In this document: positions 1 through 8,032 of the stretch, one piece after another
Position numbering within the stretch: position 1 is the stretch's first letter
How the letters are laid out: the number at the start of each line of letters is the position of its first letter
DNA from: Saccharopolyspora dendranthemae
GTDB taxonomy: Bacteria > Actinomycetota > Actinomycetes > Mycobacteriales > Pseudonocardiaceae
Direction: 5' to 3'
Assembly (NCBI RefSeq): GCF_007829955.1
Contig: NZ_VIWX01000001.1
Coordinates: 1,426,001 to 1,490,000, forward strand
Length of the DNA: 64,000 nucleotides
Notes under the pieces: model-generated
What the model was told of the DNA's origin: nothing
Databases searched by the model: none
The model's input: only the letters and a program-made list of their open reading frames with translations
Made by a program: the position numbers and the translations under genes

Positions 1-1096
1 CGAAGATCCGGAGCAGTCGCAGGTCGCGGTACCAGCGTTCGACCGGGAGCTCCTTGGTGTAGCCCATGCCGCCGTGGATCTGCAGGATCCGGTCGACGAT
101 CTGGTTGGCGTGCGTGGCGCCGAAGAGCTTGGCGATGGACTGCGCGTGCCGGGAGTCCATGCCCTGGTCGACCTGCCACGCGGCCTGCAGGATGAGCCAG
201 CGCAGTGCCTCGATCTCGACCGCGGAGTCGGCGATCATCCACTGGATGGCCTGCCGGTCGGCGATCGGCGCGCCGAAGGTCTCGCGGTTCTGCGCGTACT
301 CGGAGCCCATCTCGACCAGACGCTCGCAGGCACCCAGCGCCCGCGCCGGGAGCAGGTAGCGACCGCGGCCGATCCACTGCATGGCCAGCCCGAACCCGTT
401 TCCCACCTCGCCGAGCACGTTCTCGGCGGGCACCCGGACGTTGTCGAACACCAGCGCGGCCGGCTGGCGCTCGTCGGGTCCCATGATGTCGATGGGTTCG
501 GACTTCCAGCCCTGCTCGCGGTCGACGAGGAAGCAGGTGACGCCGCCGTTGGCGCCCTTCTCCCGGTCGGTGACGGCGAAGACCATCACGAAGTCGGCGT
601 CGATGCCGCCGGTGATGAAGGTCTTCTCGCCGTTGATGACCCAGTCGTCACCGTCGCGGACGGCCGTGGTGCGGAGGTTCTTGGCGTCCGATCCCGCGCC
701 GGGTTCGGTGATGGCGAAGCAGGACTTGCGGGTGCCTTCGATGGTCGGCAGCAGGTAGCGCTGCTTCTGCTCCTCGTTGGCGTAGTAGAGGATGTTGTCG
801 GCGTAGCCGCCGAAGCGGAACGGCACGTAGGTGCGGCCCAGCTCGACCTCGATCAGCGCCGTCATGACCGCCGAGAGATCCATGCCGCCGTACTCCTCGG
901 GCGTCTGCACTCCCCAGAACCCGGCCTCCTTGGCCTTGTTCTGGAGTTCGAGCAGCTCGTCCTTGGTGAGCCCGCGCTGACCGGCCCGCTCCCTGCGCAG
1001 GACCTCCGGTTCCAGCGGCATGAGCTCCCGCTGGACGAAGTTGCGCACCCAGTCGCGGATGTCGCGCTCGGTGTCGGTGAGCGAGAAGTCGACCAT
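1..1096 (-). CDS. acyl-CoA dehydrogenase, 3' end cut by window
   Basis: FAD-dependent acyl-CoA dehydrogenase, which oxidises an acyl-CoA thioester at the alpha-beta carbons in fatty-acid or related catabolism. About 365 codons are visible from ATG 1096; the last few tens of residues lie beyond base 1. The family FAD/substrate signature CFAITEPGAGSDA is present in the middle, and QIHGGMGYTKELPVERWYRD lies near the visible C-terminus. A purine-rich AAGGAA seven bases upstream supports the start. It is divergent from the TetR gene at 1202, and the shared gap holds a perfect palindrome (1125-1141), so repression by that regulator is likely. The exact substrate cannot be read from sequence. Confidence 0.93.
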   Translation of the reverse strand, partial: MVDFSLTDTERDIRDWVRNFVQRELMPLEPEVLRRERAGQRGLTKDELLELQNKAKEAGFWGVQTPEEYGGMDLSAVMTALIEVELGRTYVPFRFGGYADNILYYANEEQKQRYLLPTIEGTRKSCFAITEPGAGSDAKNLRTTAVRDGDDWVINGEKTFITGGIDADFVMVFAVTDREKGANGGVTCFLVDREQGWKSEPIDIMGPDERQPAALVFDNVRVPAENVLGEVGNGFGLAMQWIGRGRYLLPARALGACERLVEMGSEYAQNRETFGAPIADRQAIQWMIADSAVEIEALRWLILQAAWQVDQGMDSRHAQSIAKLFGATHANQIVDRILQIHGGMGYTKELPVERWYRDLRLLRIF

Positions 1097-1124
1097 CGCG
1101 TCGTTCCTTTCCGTGCAGGCCGGT

Positions 1125-1141
1125 AACTAACACCGTTAGTT
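1125..1141. promoter_or_regulatory. TetR-type operator, perfect inverted repeat
   Basis: AACTAAC-ACC-GTTAGTT, two perfect 7-base arms with a 3-base spacer, between the divergent acyl-CoA dehydrogenase and TetR genes. Size and position fit an operator bound by a TetR dimer that controls both genes. Confidence 0.75.
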
Positions 1142-1201
1142 TTGTGGCAGCCTAGAACCGTCCCGGCGCACGCCGCAAGGGTTCCGATGAGGAGACGAAC
1201 G

Positions 1202-1834
1202 TTGCCCAGACCCAGCACACCGCTGCTCTCCCCGGAACGCATCCGGAAGGTCGGACTGGAGATCATCGACGCCGAGGGCCTGGAAGCGCTCTCGATGCGC
1301 AGGCTGGCCCAGCGCCTGGAGGTGCGCGCCGCGTCGCTGTACAACCACGTGGCCACCAAGGACGAGCTGCTGCACGAGATCGCCGACGAGGTGATGAGCG
1401 CGGTCGACGTCTCCGGCTTCGACCAAGACTGGGTCACCGGCCTGCGCACCTGGGCCCGCTCCTACCGCGCGGCCCTGGTCGGTCACCCGAACCTGGTTCC
1501 GTTCATCGCCTACGGCCCGGCGCGGCGCGATTCGGCCCTGCGCGCCGCCGACGCCGTCCACGGCGGCCTCACCAGCGCCGGCTGGCCGCAGCGCTACGCC
1601 ACGATGATCGGCGCCTCGACGAAGTACCTGGTCGTCGGCTCGGCGATGGGCTCCTTCAGCGGCGGCTTCCCGGACGACGCCACCGTCTACACGAACCGCT
1701 ACCCGCACCTCAGCAGAGCCCACCTGCTCCACCAGAAAGCAGCGGAGATCGACGCCGCCAGCTTCGAACTCGCCCTCACGGCCCTCATCGACGGTCTCAA
1801 AGCCCAACTCGGAGATCTCACCGGCGAAAGCTGA
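1202..1834 (+). CDS. TetR family transcriptional regulator
   Basis: DNA-binding repressor of about 210 residues. The N-terminal helix-turn-helix (residues about 10-55) includes MRRLAQRLEVRAASLYNHV, the typical TetR recognition-helix pattern, and the rest is the ligand-binding helical domain. I place the start at TTG 1202 because AGGAG (1190-1194) lies seven bases before it; in-frame ATG 1187 is an alternative without a clear ribosome site. It is divergent from the acyl-CoA dehydrogenase and separated from it by a perfect 17-base palindrome, so it probably regulates itself and that enzyme, with an acyl-CoA or related molecule as ligand (inference). Confidence 0.88.
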   Translation: MPRPSTPLLSPERIRKVGLEIIDAEGLEALSMRRLAQRLEVRAASLYNHVATKDELLHEIADEVMSAVDVSGFDQDWVTGLRTWARSYRAALVGHPNLVPFIAYGPARRDSALRAADAVHGGLTSAGWPQRYATMIGASTKYLVVGSAMGSFSGGFPDDATVYTNRYPHLSRAHLLHQKAAEIDAASFELALTALIDGLKAQLGDLTGES

Positions 1835-1904
1835 ACCAAGCGGGACACCATCGAGCGAACCACTTTTGGTTCTCAGTCCGGTTCACGCAGCGTACCGTTG
1901 GGGC

Positions 1905-2138
1905 ATGTCCACCAGCTTCACCGTCCGCCTCGACGACAGCGCCGAGCGGAAACTGGCTGCCCTCATGAGCGATGGCAGCTCACGCAACAGCGCCATCCGC
2001 TATGCGCTGGACGTGTCGTATCGACACCTCGTCAATGAACAGATGCGAGAGGAATCCGCCAGACTGCTTCAAGATCCAGAAGACCTCGCCGAGGTCAACG
2101 CAGCCCGCGAAGCGATGGGCGCGGGCGATGCGTGGTGA
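1905..2138 (+). CDS. antitoxin of a type II toxin-antitoxin pair (ribbon-helix-helix-like)
   Basis: A 77-residue protein with a short N-terminal beta-strand and two helices (TSFTVRLDDSAERKLAAL...), as expected for a ribbon-helix-helix antitoxin, followed by an acidic C-terminal tail that would wrap the toxin. ATG 1905 is preceded by TACCGT (1893-1898) and six bases, so the mRNA may be leaderless. The stop overlaps the toxin start by 11 bases, the usual coupled arrangement. Its role would be to neutralise the toxin and repress the operon. The family is inferred from pattern and context. Confidence 0.75.
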   Translation: MSTSFTVRLDDSAERKLAALMSDGSSRNSAIRYALDVSYRHLVNEQMREESARLLQDPEDLAEVNAAREAMGAGDAW

Positions 2139-2454
2139 CGTTTACCGCTTGAAGGACAACCCCAACGCACGAGGTCAGGAGCAGCGCGGTCCGCGCTTCG
2201 CCGTGATCTTGCAGTCGGACGCGCTCCTGACCTCGACCGTGATCGCCGCGCCGACGTCTACCAGCGCACGTCCTGCCGCACACCGCCCCGAGATTCGCAT
2301 CGGAGATCAACGAACACGTGTCCTGGTGGAACAGATCCAGGCCGTCGATCCCCTGCAGCGGTTCGGCCAACAAGCAGGCACTTTGACGAGAGAGGAGATC
2401 GAAGAGGTCGACGAGGCGTTGCGGCGCGCACTGGGGCTTTTCGCCACTCGGTGA
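2128..2454 (+). CDS. MazF/PemK-type endoribonuclease toxin
   Basis: 108 residues beginning MRGDVYRLKD, the characteristic N-terminal strand of MazF/PemK toxins, then RGPRFAVILQSD and STVIAAPTSTSAR, which correspond to the family's conserved core strands. Such toxins cut mRNA when free of antitoxin. ATG 2128 overlaps the upstream antitoxin gene. The C-terminus ends in the family helix (LTREEIEEVDEALRRALGL). The length matches the family. Activity and cut site are unknown. Confidence 0.85.
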   Translation: MRGDVYRLKDNPNARGQEQRGPRFAVILQSDALLTSTVIAAPTSTSARPAAHRPEIRIGDQRTRVLVEQIQAVDPLQRFGQQAGTLTREEIEEVDEALRRALGLFATR

Positions 2455-2582
2455 GAACGCGCCTCTCAAGTCAGAACCCGGTGCGCAAGGGCCGAGATCA
2501 CTCGGTCTTCCTGTTGACCGGGGCAGCGCCGATTCGTAGCGTCAGTGAGCGGTACAACCGAATACCGCGCCGATGACGTCTC

Positions 2583-2765
2583 GCGGGAGAGACCTCGTCC
2601 TCGCCGGACGAGGCGCCGAAGGAGCAATACTCCCCAGTAAACTCTCAGGCACCATTACCGCAGGACACCAGGCGAATCACGGAGAAAAGCAGGAGCATCG
2701 CGCTTCTCGCCCACGGTGCAAACCGCCCCGCCGGGTGGTGAAACTCTCAGGCCAATGACTCCGGG
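2583..2765 (+). promoter_or_regulatory. tandem glycine riboswitch
   Basis: Two glycine aptamers in series in front of gcvT. Aptamer 1 (2583-2661) has GCGGGAGAG, a stem CCTCGTCC/GGACGAGG, the conserved CGCCGAAGGAGCAA and ACTCTCAGGCA, closing with CCGC. Aptamer 2 (about 2680-2763) has a CGGAG/CTCCG closing stem, the ACGGTGCAAACC variant of the core and AAACTCTCAGGCC. This is the classical arrangement in front of glycine cleavage genes, where glycine binding usually turns expression on. Confidence 0.95.
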
Positions 2766-2774
2766 GAGACCCCG

Positions 2775-2803
2775 CCCGACCAGCGCATACCGCGCCGGTC
2801 GGG
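2775..2803 (+). other. GC-rich hairpin between riboswitch and gcvT
   Basis: CCCGACC-A-GCGC, five-base loop, GCGC-C-GGTCGGG: two perfect stem blocks separated by an A/C mismatch, with no U-run. It lies 12 bases after aptamer 2 and about 87 bases before gcvT. It could be the riboswitch expression platform or a Rho-assisted stop. This is inferred from position only. Confidence 0.5.
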
Positions 2804-2890
2804 GGTCGAGGCGCCCCGGATAAGGTTGGGCGCGTGAGCTGACCGGCCCTCGACTGCCGACCGGCACGCCCACCAGGAGGAGTTTCACCG

Positions 2891-3994
2891 ATGTCGTCGC
2901 CCCGACAGACGCCGCTGCACGAGGTGCACGAAGCCCTCGGCGCCACCTTCACCGAGTTCGCGGGCTGGCAGATGCCGCTCCGCTACAGCGGCGACACCGC
3001 CGAGCACAACGCCGTCCGCACCAGCGCCGGCCTGTTCGACCTCACGCACATGGGCGAGATCCTGATCAGCGGCCCGCAGGCCGCCGAAGCGCTGGACTAC
3101 GCGCTGGTCGCCAACGCCTCGGCCATCACGCCCGGCCGCGCCCGCTACACCATGATCTGCAACGACTCCGGCGGCGTGCTCGACGACCTGATCGTCTACC
3201 GGCTGGCCGACCAGGAGTTCATGGTCGTGGCCAACGCCGCCAACGCCGCCGTGGTCTCCGCCGAGCTCGCCGAGCGGGTCAGCGACTTCGACGCCACGCA
3301 CACCGACGCCTCCGACGACTACGCGCTGATCGCCGTGCAGGGCCCGAACGCGGTGGCGATCCTGGCGCCGCTGACCGACACCGACCTGAGCACCGTGAAG
3401 TACTTCGCGGGCTACCCGGCGACCGTCGCGGGCAAGGACGTGCTGCTGGCCCGCACCGGCTACACCGGCGAGGACGGCTTCGAGCTGTTCACCGCGCCCG
3501 GCGACGCCGTGGCCGTGTGGCAGGCGCTGAGCACCTCCGGCGCCGAGCACGACCTGCAGCCGGCCGGCCTGTCCTGCCGCGACACGCTGCGCCTCGAATC
3601 CGCCATGCCGCTCTACGGCAACGAGCTGTCCGCCGAGCTGACGCCGTACCACGCGAACCTCGGTCGAGTGGTCAAGCTCGACAAGGAAGGCGACTTCGTC
3701 GGCAAGTCCGCGCTGGCCGCGGTTGCCGAGAAGCCCACCGAGCGCACCCTGGTGGGACTGACCGCCGAGGGCCGGCGGGCGCCGCGCCACGGCTACCGCG
3801 TCCTCGACGCCGATGGCGCCGAGGTCGGCGAGGTCACCAGCGGCGCACCGTCCCCCACCCTCGGGCATCCCATCGGGATGGCCTACGTCGACCGGGAGCA
3901 CAGCGAGCCCGGCACGCCCCTGCAGGTCGACATCCGGGGCCGCAGCGTCGCGGCCGAGGTCGTCGAGCTGCCGTTCTACCGCCGCAACGCCTGA
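2891..3994 (+). CDS. gcvT: aminomethyltransferase (glycine cleavage T protein)
   Basis: The T protein of the glycine cleavage system moves the methylene group from the aminomethyl-lipoyl H protein to tetrahydrofolate and releases ammonia. 367 residues, normal for the family. Family motifs are EFAGWQMPLRY near the N-terminus, DDYALIAVQGPNA, ARTGYTGEDGFELF in the middle and the conserved C-terminal LPFYRR. AGGAGG (2875-2880) lies ten bases before ATG 2891. It is first in an operon with glyA, 30 bases apart, and under the glycine riboswitch. gcvH and gcvP are not in this window. Confidence 0.97.
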   Translation: MSSPRQTPLHEVHEALGATFTEFAGWQMPLRYSGDTAEHNAVRTSAGLFDLTHMGEILISGPQAAEALDYALVANASAITPGRARYTMICNDSGGVLDDLIVYRLADQEFMVVANAANAAVVSAELAERVSDFDATHTDASDDYALIAVQGPNAVAILAPLTDTDLSTVKYFAGYPATVAGKDVLLARTGYTGEDGFELFTAPGDAVAVWQALSTSGAEHDLQPAGLSCRDTLRLESAMPLYGNELSAELTPYHANLGRVVKLDKEGDFVGKSALAAVAEKPTERTLVGLTAEGRRAPRHGYRVLDADGAEVGEVTSGAPSPTLGHPIGMAYVDREHSEPGTPLQVDIRGRSVAAEVVELPFYRRNA

Positions 3995-4024
3995 CTGAAA
4001 GAAAGAAACAGGAGGCACACACTG

Positions 4025-5305
4025 ATGTCTAACCCGGATCTGTTCAACGATGCCCTGGCAACGGTTGACCCGGAGGTGGCAGCGGCGGTCGGCGCCGAGC
4101 TGGGTCGCCAGCAGAACACCCTGGAGATGATCGCCTCGGAGAACTTCGCGCCGCAGGCCGTGCTGCAGGCGCAGGGCTCCGTGCTCACCAACAAGTACGC
4201 CGAGGGCTACCCCGGCAAGCGCTACTACGGCGGCTGCGAGCACGTCGACGTCGTCGAGCAGCTCGCGATCGACCGGATCAAGGACCTCTTCGGCGCCACC
4301 TACGCCAACGTGCAGCCGCACTCGGGTGCGCAGGCCAACGCGGCGGCGATGTTCGCGCTGCTCAAGCCGGGCGACACCATCATGGGCCTCGACCTCGCCC
4401 ACGGTGGCCACCTCACCCACGGCATGCGGATCAACTTCTCCGGCAAGCTCTACAACGTCGTGCCGTACCACGTCACCGAGTCCGACCACCGGGTCGACAT
4501 GGACGAGGTCGCTCGCCTGGCGCGGGAGAACAAGCCGCAGCTGATCGTCGCGGGCTGGTCGGCCTACCCGCGCCAGCTGGACTTCAAGCGGTTCCGCGAG
4601 ATCGCCGACGAGGTCGGCGCGTACCTGATGGTCGACATGGCGCACTTCGCGGGCCTGGTGGCCGCCGGCGTGCACCCGTCGCCGGTGCCGCACGCGCACG
4701 TGGTCACCACGACCACGCACAAGACCCTGGGCGGCCCGCGCGGTGGTGTGATCCTGTCCAACGACGAGGAGTTCACCAAGAAGTTCAACTCCGCGGTCTT
4801 CCCCGGCCAGCAGGGCGGCCCGCTGGAGCACGTCATCGCGGGCAAGGCGGTGGCCTTCAAGATCGCCGCGGGCGAGGAGTTCAAGGACCGCCAGCGCCGC
4901 ACGGTCGAGGGCGCCCGCATCCTGGCCGAGCGCCTGCTGGCCGCCGACTCCACCGAGGCCGGTGTCTCGCTGGTGTCCGGTGGCACCGACGTGCACCTGG
5001 TGCTGGTGGACCTGCGCAACTCCGAGCTGGACGGCAAGCAGGCCGAGGACCGTCTGCACGAGATCGGCATCACGGTGAACCGCAACGCGGTCCCGAACGA
5101 CCCCCGGCCGCCGATGGTCACCTCGGGTCTGCGGATCGGCACCCCGGCCCTGGCCACCCGCGGCTTCGGCAAGGAGGAGTTCACCGAGGTCGCCGAGGTG
5201 ATCGCGCAGGCCCTCAAGCCGAACTTCGACGAGTCGGTCAGCGCGGAGCTGCGCGCCCGGGTGGAAGCCCTGGCCGCCAAGCACCCGCTCTACCCGAACC
5301 TCTGA
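4025..5305 (+). CDS. glyA: serine hydroxymethyltransferase
   Basis: PLP enzyme interconverting serine and glycine with tetrahydrofolate/methylene-tetrahydrofolate. 426 residues, full length. The PLP lysine lies in [14 protein letters not shown] (K233), and the N-terminal IASENFAP and [10 protein letters not shown] motifs are intact. An AGGAGG ribosome site precedes ATG 4025. It follows gcvT by 30 bases with no terminator between, so it should share the glycine riboswitch. Together the two genes pass one-carbon units between glycine, serine and folate. A strong terminator follows. Confidence 0.98.
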   Translation: MSNPDLFNDALATVDPEVAAAVGAELGRQQNTLEMIASENFAPQAVLQAQGSVLTNKYAEGYPGKRYYGGCEHVDVVEQLAIDRIKDLFGATYANVQPHSGAQANAAAMFALLKPGDTIMGLDLAHGGHLTHGMRINFSGKLYNVVPYHVTESDHRVDMDEVARLARENKPQLIVAGWSAYPRQLDFKRFREIADEVGAYLMVDMAHFAGLVAAGVHPSPVPHAHVVTTTTHKTLGGPRGGVILSNDEEFTKKFNSAVFPGQQGGPLEHVIAGKAVAFKIAAGEEFKDRQRRTVEGARILAERLLAADSTEAGVSLVSGGTDVHLVLVDLRNSELDGKQAEDRLHEIGITVNRNAVPNDPRPPMVTSGLRIGTPALATRGFGKEEFTEVAEVIAQALKPNFDESVSAELRARVEALAAKHPLYPNL

Positions 5306-5317
5306 TCGTCTGAGCGA

Positions 5318-5361
5318 AACGCCGCGTTCCGGTCCACTGTGTCCGGAATGCGGCGTTTTTT
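5318..5361 (+). terminator. intrinsic terminator after gcvT-glyA
   Basis: A 15-base stem beginning AACGCCGCGTTCCGG (5318-5332) pairs with CCGGAATGCGGCGTT (5343-5357) with one mismatch (T5324/T5351) and runs into a T-run of six, a textbook Rho-independent terminator and unusually clear for such GC-rich DNA. Confidence 0.95.
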
Positions 5362-5524
5362 CTGCACCCTCCGATGTGGACCGATCGCGCCCGGCGACGT
5401 TGCGCTCCCGGAATCTCCCGTCCCCTTGCCGCAGTTCGGCATGGGGTGGATTATCTCGGCGAACCCACCGGTTGATCGCGCCGGAGAACCAGCGGTCCGA
5501 AGTCCATGAAGGAGATTCACTCCC

Positions 5525-6892
5525 ATGAGCCAACCAGTGGCCGAGTACAAGAGAGATCTCAGCACTCGGCACATCAACATGATCGCCATCGGTGGCGCGA
5601 TCGGTGTCGGGCTGTTCCTCGGCTCCGGCAAGGCGTTGCACCAGGTCGGCCCCGGCCTGATCCTGATCTACGCCATCGCCGGCGTGATGATCTTCTTCGT
5701 CATGCGCGCGCTCGGCGAACTGCTGATGTACCGGCCGGTCAGCGGCTCGTTCGCGGAGTACGCGGGCGAGTTCGTGGGCCCGTGGGCGCGGTTCGCGACC
5801 GGCTGGGGCTACTGGCTGGTGTGGATCGTGACCGGGATGGCCGAGATCACGGCGGTGGGCGAGTACTTCCAGTTCTGGTTCCCGGAGGTCCCGCAGTGGA
5901 TCCCGGCGCTCGGAGCGCTGATCGTGCTCAGCGCGGTCAACTTGATCGCCGTGAAGCTCTTCGGTGAGTTCGAGTTCTGGTTCGCGCTGATCAAGGTGCT
6001 GGCGATCGTCGGGCTGATCGTGCTCACCGCGCTGATCCTGGTGTTCGGCTTCTCCAACGTCGGCGACACCGCGTCGCTGAGCAACATCTGGGGGCAGGGC
6101 GGCTGGTTCCCCAACGGCACCGCGTCCTCGCTGATGGCCTTCCAGATCGTGATGTTCGCGTTCGTGGGCGTGGAGATGGTCGGCCAGACCGCCAGCGAGA
6201 GCGCCAACCCGCAGAAGGTGCTGCCGCGCGCCATCAACTCGGTGATGCTGCGAATCCTGATCTTCTACGTGGGCGCGCTGGTCGCGCTGACCGCGCTGGT
6301 GCCGTGGCACCAGTTCCCCGCCAGCGGCAGCCCGTTCGTGCACGCCTTCACGCTGATCGGCATCCCGGCCGCCGCGGGTGTCATCAACTTCGTGGTCACC
6401 ACGGCCGCGCTGTCGTCGTGCAACAGCGGCATCTACTCCACCGGCCGCATGCTGCGCACCTTGTCCGAGGACGGCCAGGCGCCGCGCAGGTTCGGGCAGC
6501 TCTCCGGCCGGGCGGTTCCCGCGCGGGCGATCGGCGTGACGTTCTGCGCGATGCTGATCGGCGTCGCGCTCAACTACCTCGCACCGGAGCAGGCGTTCAC
6601 CTACATCACCAGCGCGAGCACCGTGGGAGCCATCTTCACCTGGGGGATGATCCTCATCTCGCACCTGGGCTACCGCCGCAAGGTCGCGCGCGGTGAGCTG
6701 ACCCAGGGCCGGTTCCAGATGCCGCTGGCGCCGTACTCCAACTACGTGGTGCTGGCGTTCCTGGCGTTCGTCGTCGTGCTGCTGGCCTTCGACTCCGAGA
6801 CCCGCATCGCCCTCTACATCACACCGGTGCTGGTGATCGCGCTGGTCGTCGGCTACCTGACGAGCCGCAAGAAGCAGACCGCCCAGGTCTGA
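5525..6892 (+). CDS. cycA: CycA-type amino acid permease (D-serine/D-alanine/glycine)
   Basis: APC-superfamily proton-coupled amino-acid transporter of 455 residues with about 12 membrane segments. The N-terminus has the consensus IAIGGAIGVGLFLGSGKAL. Several stretches closely recall E. coli CycA: VTGMAEITA, QFWFP, KLFGEFEFWFALIKV, GGWFPNG, VEMVGQTASE and the late FQMPLAPY. AAGGAG lies ten bases before ATG 5525. It has its own leader after the glyA terminator, and its place next to the glycine genes supports glycine/serine/alanine as substrates. Substrate range remains an inference; AnsP/GabP-like relatives are the alternative. Confidence 0.8.
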   Translation: MSQPVAEYKRDLSTRHINMIAIGGAIGVGLFLGSGKALHQVGPGLILIYAIAGVMIFFVMRALGELLMYRPVSGSFAEYAGEFVGPWARFATGWGYWLVWIVTGMAEITAVGEYFQFWFPEVPQWIPALGALIVLSAVNLIAVKLFGEFEFWFALIKVLAIVGLIVLTALILVFGFSNVGDTASLSNIWGQGGWFPNGTASSLMAFQIVMFAFVGVEMVGQTASESANPQKVLPRAINSVMLRILIFYVGALVALTALVPWHQFPASGSPFVHAFTLIGIPAAAGVINFVVTTAALSSCNSGIYSTGRMLRTLSEDGQAPRRFGQLSGRAVPARAIGVTFCAMLIGVALNYLAPEQAFTYITSASTVGAIFTWGMILISHLGYRRKVARGELTQGRFQMPLAPYSNYVVLAFLAFVVVLLAFDSETRIALYITPVLVIALVVGYLTSRKKQTAQV

Positions 6893-6905
6893 CCCGCTCG
6901 GTGGA

Positions 6906-6930
6906 GGCCCCGACCGGATCGGTCGGGGCC
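6906..6930. terminator. bidirectional terminator between cycA and the next gene
   Basis: Perfect 11-base stem GGCCCCGACCG / CGGTCGGGGCC with a 3-base loop, between the convergent ends of cycA (6892) and the minus-strand gene ending at 6935. It can serve both directions. Confidence 0.8.
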
Positions 6931-6934
6931 TTCG

Positions 6935-7345
6935 TCATGCGCCTTCGGCGACGTCGGCGAGGTCCTGCAGAGCGCGGGCCAGCTGCCTGGCCTCCGCGCC
7001 GCTGAGCTCGCTGGGCTCGTAACCGGCCTCGCACGCCGTGCGGCCGAGCCAGGTGACCAGGTAGGGCTCGCCGTCGTCGGCCTCGATCGCGAGGTTGAGC
7101 TGCTGGTCGGTGCGCGGGAGGGGGAACGAGACCTGCCCGTCCTCGACCTCGAGCAGGCGCAACACCGCTCTGGCCAGCTCGCGGGCCTCGTCCGGGGACA
7201 GCTCGCACGGCTCGCAGCCGCCGTCGCGGGCGCTGTCGATGAACGCGATCAGGTAGGTCTCGCCCGCCGAGGTCTCGACCGCCACGTGCAGTCGCTCTCC
7301 CGTTCGCGGAGCCGCGATGGCGGCCGCGCTGGACGGTGGGTTCAC
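6935..7345 (-). CDS. hypothetical protein with two internal repeats
   Basis: 136-residue acidic protein, function not recognised. It consists of two copies of a unit of about 55 residues: residues about 16-70 (TGERLHVAVETSAGETYLIAF ... LSPDEARELARAVLRLLEVEDG) and about 79-134 (TDQQLNLAIEADDGEPYLVTW ... LSGAEARQLARALQDLADVAEG). Each unit looks like three beta-strands followed by a helix. No signal peptide or membrane segment. It lies on the same strand as the XRE regulator upstream (79-base gap), so the two may be co-transcribed. Confidence 0.7.
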   Translation of the reverse strand: MNPPSSAAAIAAPRTGERLHVAVETSAGETYLIAFIDSARDGGCEPCELSPDEARELARAVLRLLEVEDGQVSFPLPRTDQQLNLAIEADDGEPYLVTWLGRTACEAGYEPSELSGAEARQLARALQDLADVAEGA

Positions 7346-7424
7346 GGTGTCACCTCTCCTCCGCCGGTCGGCTGCGGACCGCGAACCGCTGCGAGAGCCA
7401 ACCGCTTCCGATTCCCGGGCGAGC

Positions 7425-7814
7425 CTAGACCCCGGCTTCCGCGTGCCCCGACTCGGCGGAGCGCTCCAGCCGCTGCACGCGCGCGCTGACCTCGCGCAGC
7501 AGCACCTGCGTCGGCACCGAGTCGAGTTCGGGGATGATCCGCACTTCGGCTCCGGCCTCGGCGGGACTCAACCTCCCGGCCTTGACCAGCACTTCCAGCA
7601 GCGGGACGCCGAGGGAGCGGGCCATGATCCGGGCGTTGCCGATGTCGGGCCGGTAGCCCTTCCGCCAGCGGAAGACCACGCTGGGCTTCAGCCCGCTGTG
7701 CTCGCAGAAGTCGTGCACGGTCCAGCCGCGTTCCGCCAGATGACGTTCGAGGTATTCCACGAAGTCGCTGTCCTCTGAAGCTGCGGTCACGTCGCTCGCG
7801 CCAGCGTGTGCCAT
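7425..7814 (-). CDS. XRE-family helix-turn-helix regulator
   Basis: 129 residues. The central helix-turn-helix (about 20-75) has FVEYLERHLAERGWTVHDFC followed by SGLKPSVVFRWRKG and ARIMARSLGVPLLEVLVKAG, the usual five-helix XRE pattern. The C-terminal part is short and has no recognised domain. ATG 7814 is preceded by TAGACT (7822-7827) and seven bases, suggesting a leaderless mRNA. The repeat-containing protein downstream on the same strand is a plausible partner or target (inference). Confidence 0.8.
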   Translation of the reverse strand: MAHAGASDVTAASEDSDFVEYLERHLAERGWTVHDFCEHSGLKPSVVFRWRKGYRPDIGNARIMARSLGVPLLEVLVKAGRLSPAEAGAEVRIIPELDSVPTQVLLREVSARVQRLERSAESGHAEAGV

Positions 7815-8032
7815 GCGTTCGAGTCTAGTCCCACCCGTGCGACCAAGCGCACTCCGCTCAACGGAGGCGGGGTCTGCCTACCAACGGCCGCCTGCCCCTT
7901 CACCATTGGATTCGCCTGAAAACATGCATTAGAGTCCAGAAACATGAATGAGACTCGCTGCTACGCCACCCCGCAGGAGCAGCAGGCGCTCACCCGAGGC
8001 GTCCGCATCTCGCTGAGCCGTCGAAAGACCCC
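7815..8032. other. intergenic region with imperfect direct repeat
   Basis: Gap between XRE and dedA. It holds two similar 17-18 base stretches, AAACATGCATTAGAGTCC (from 7919) and AAACATGAATGAGACTC (from 7940), a possible pair of half-sites. A 46-codon frame from ATG 7944 to 8084 runs into the 3' end of dedA on the other strand; I have no evidence that it is translated. Confidence 0.35.
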
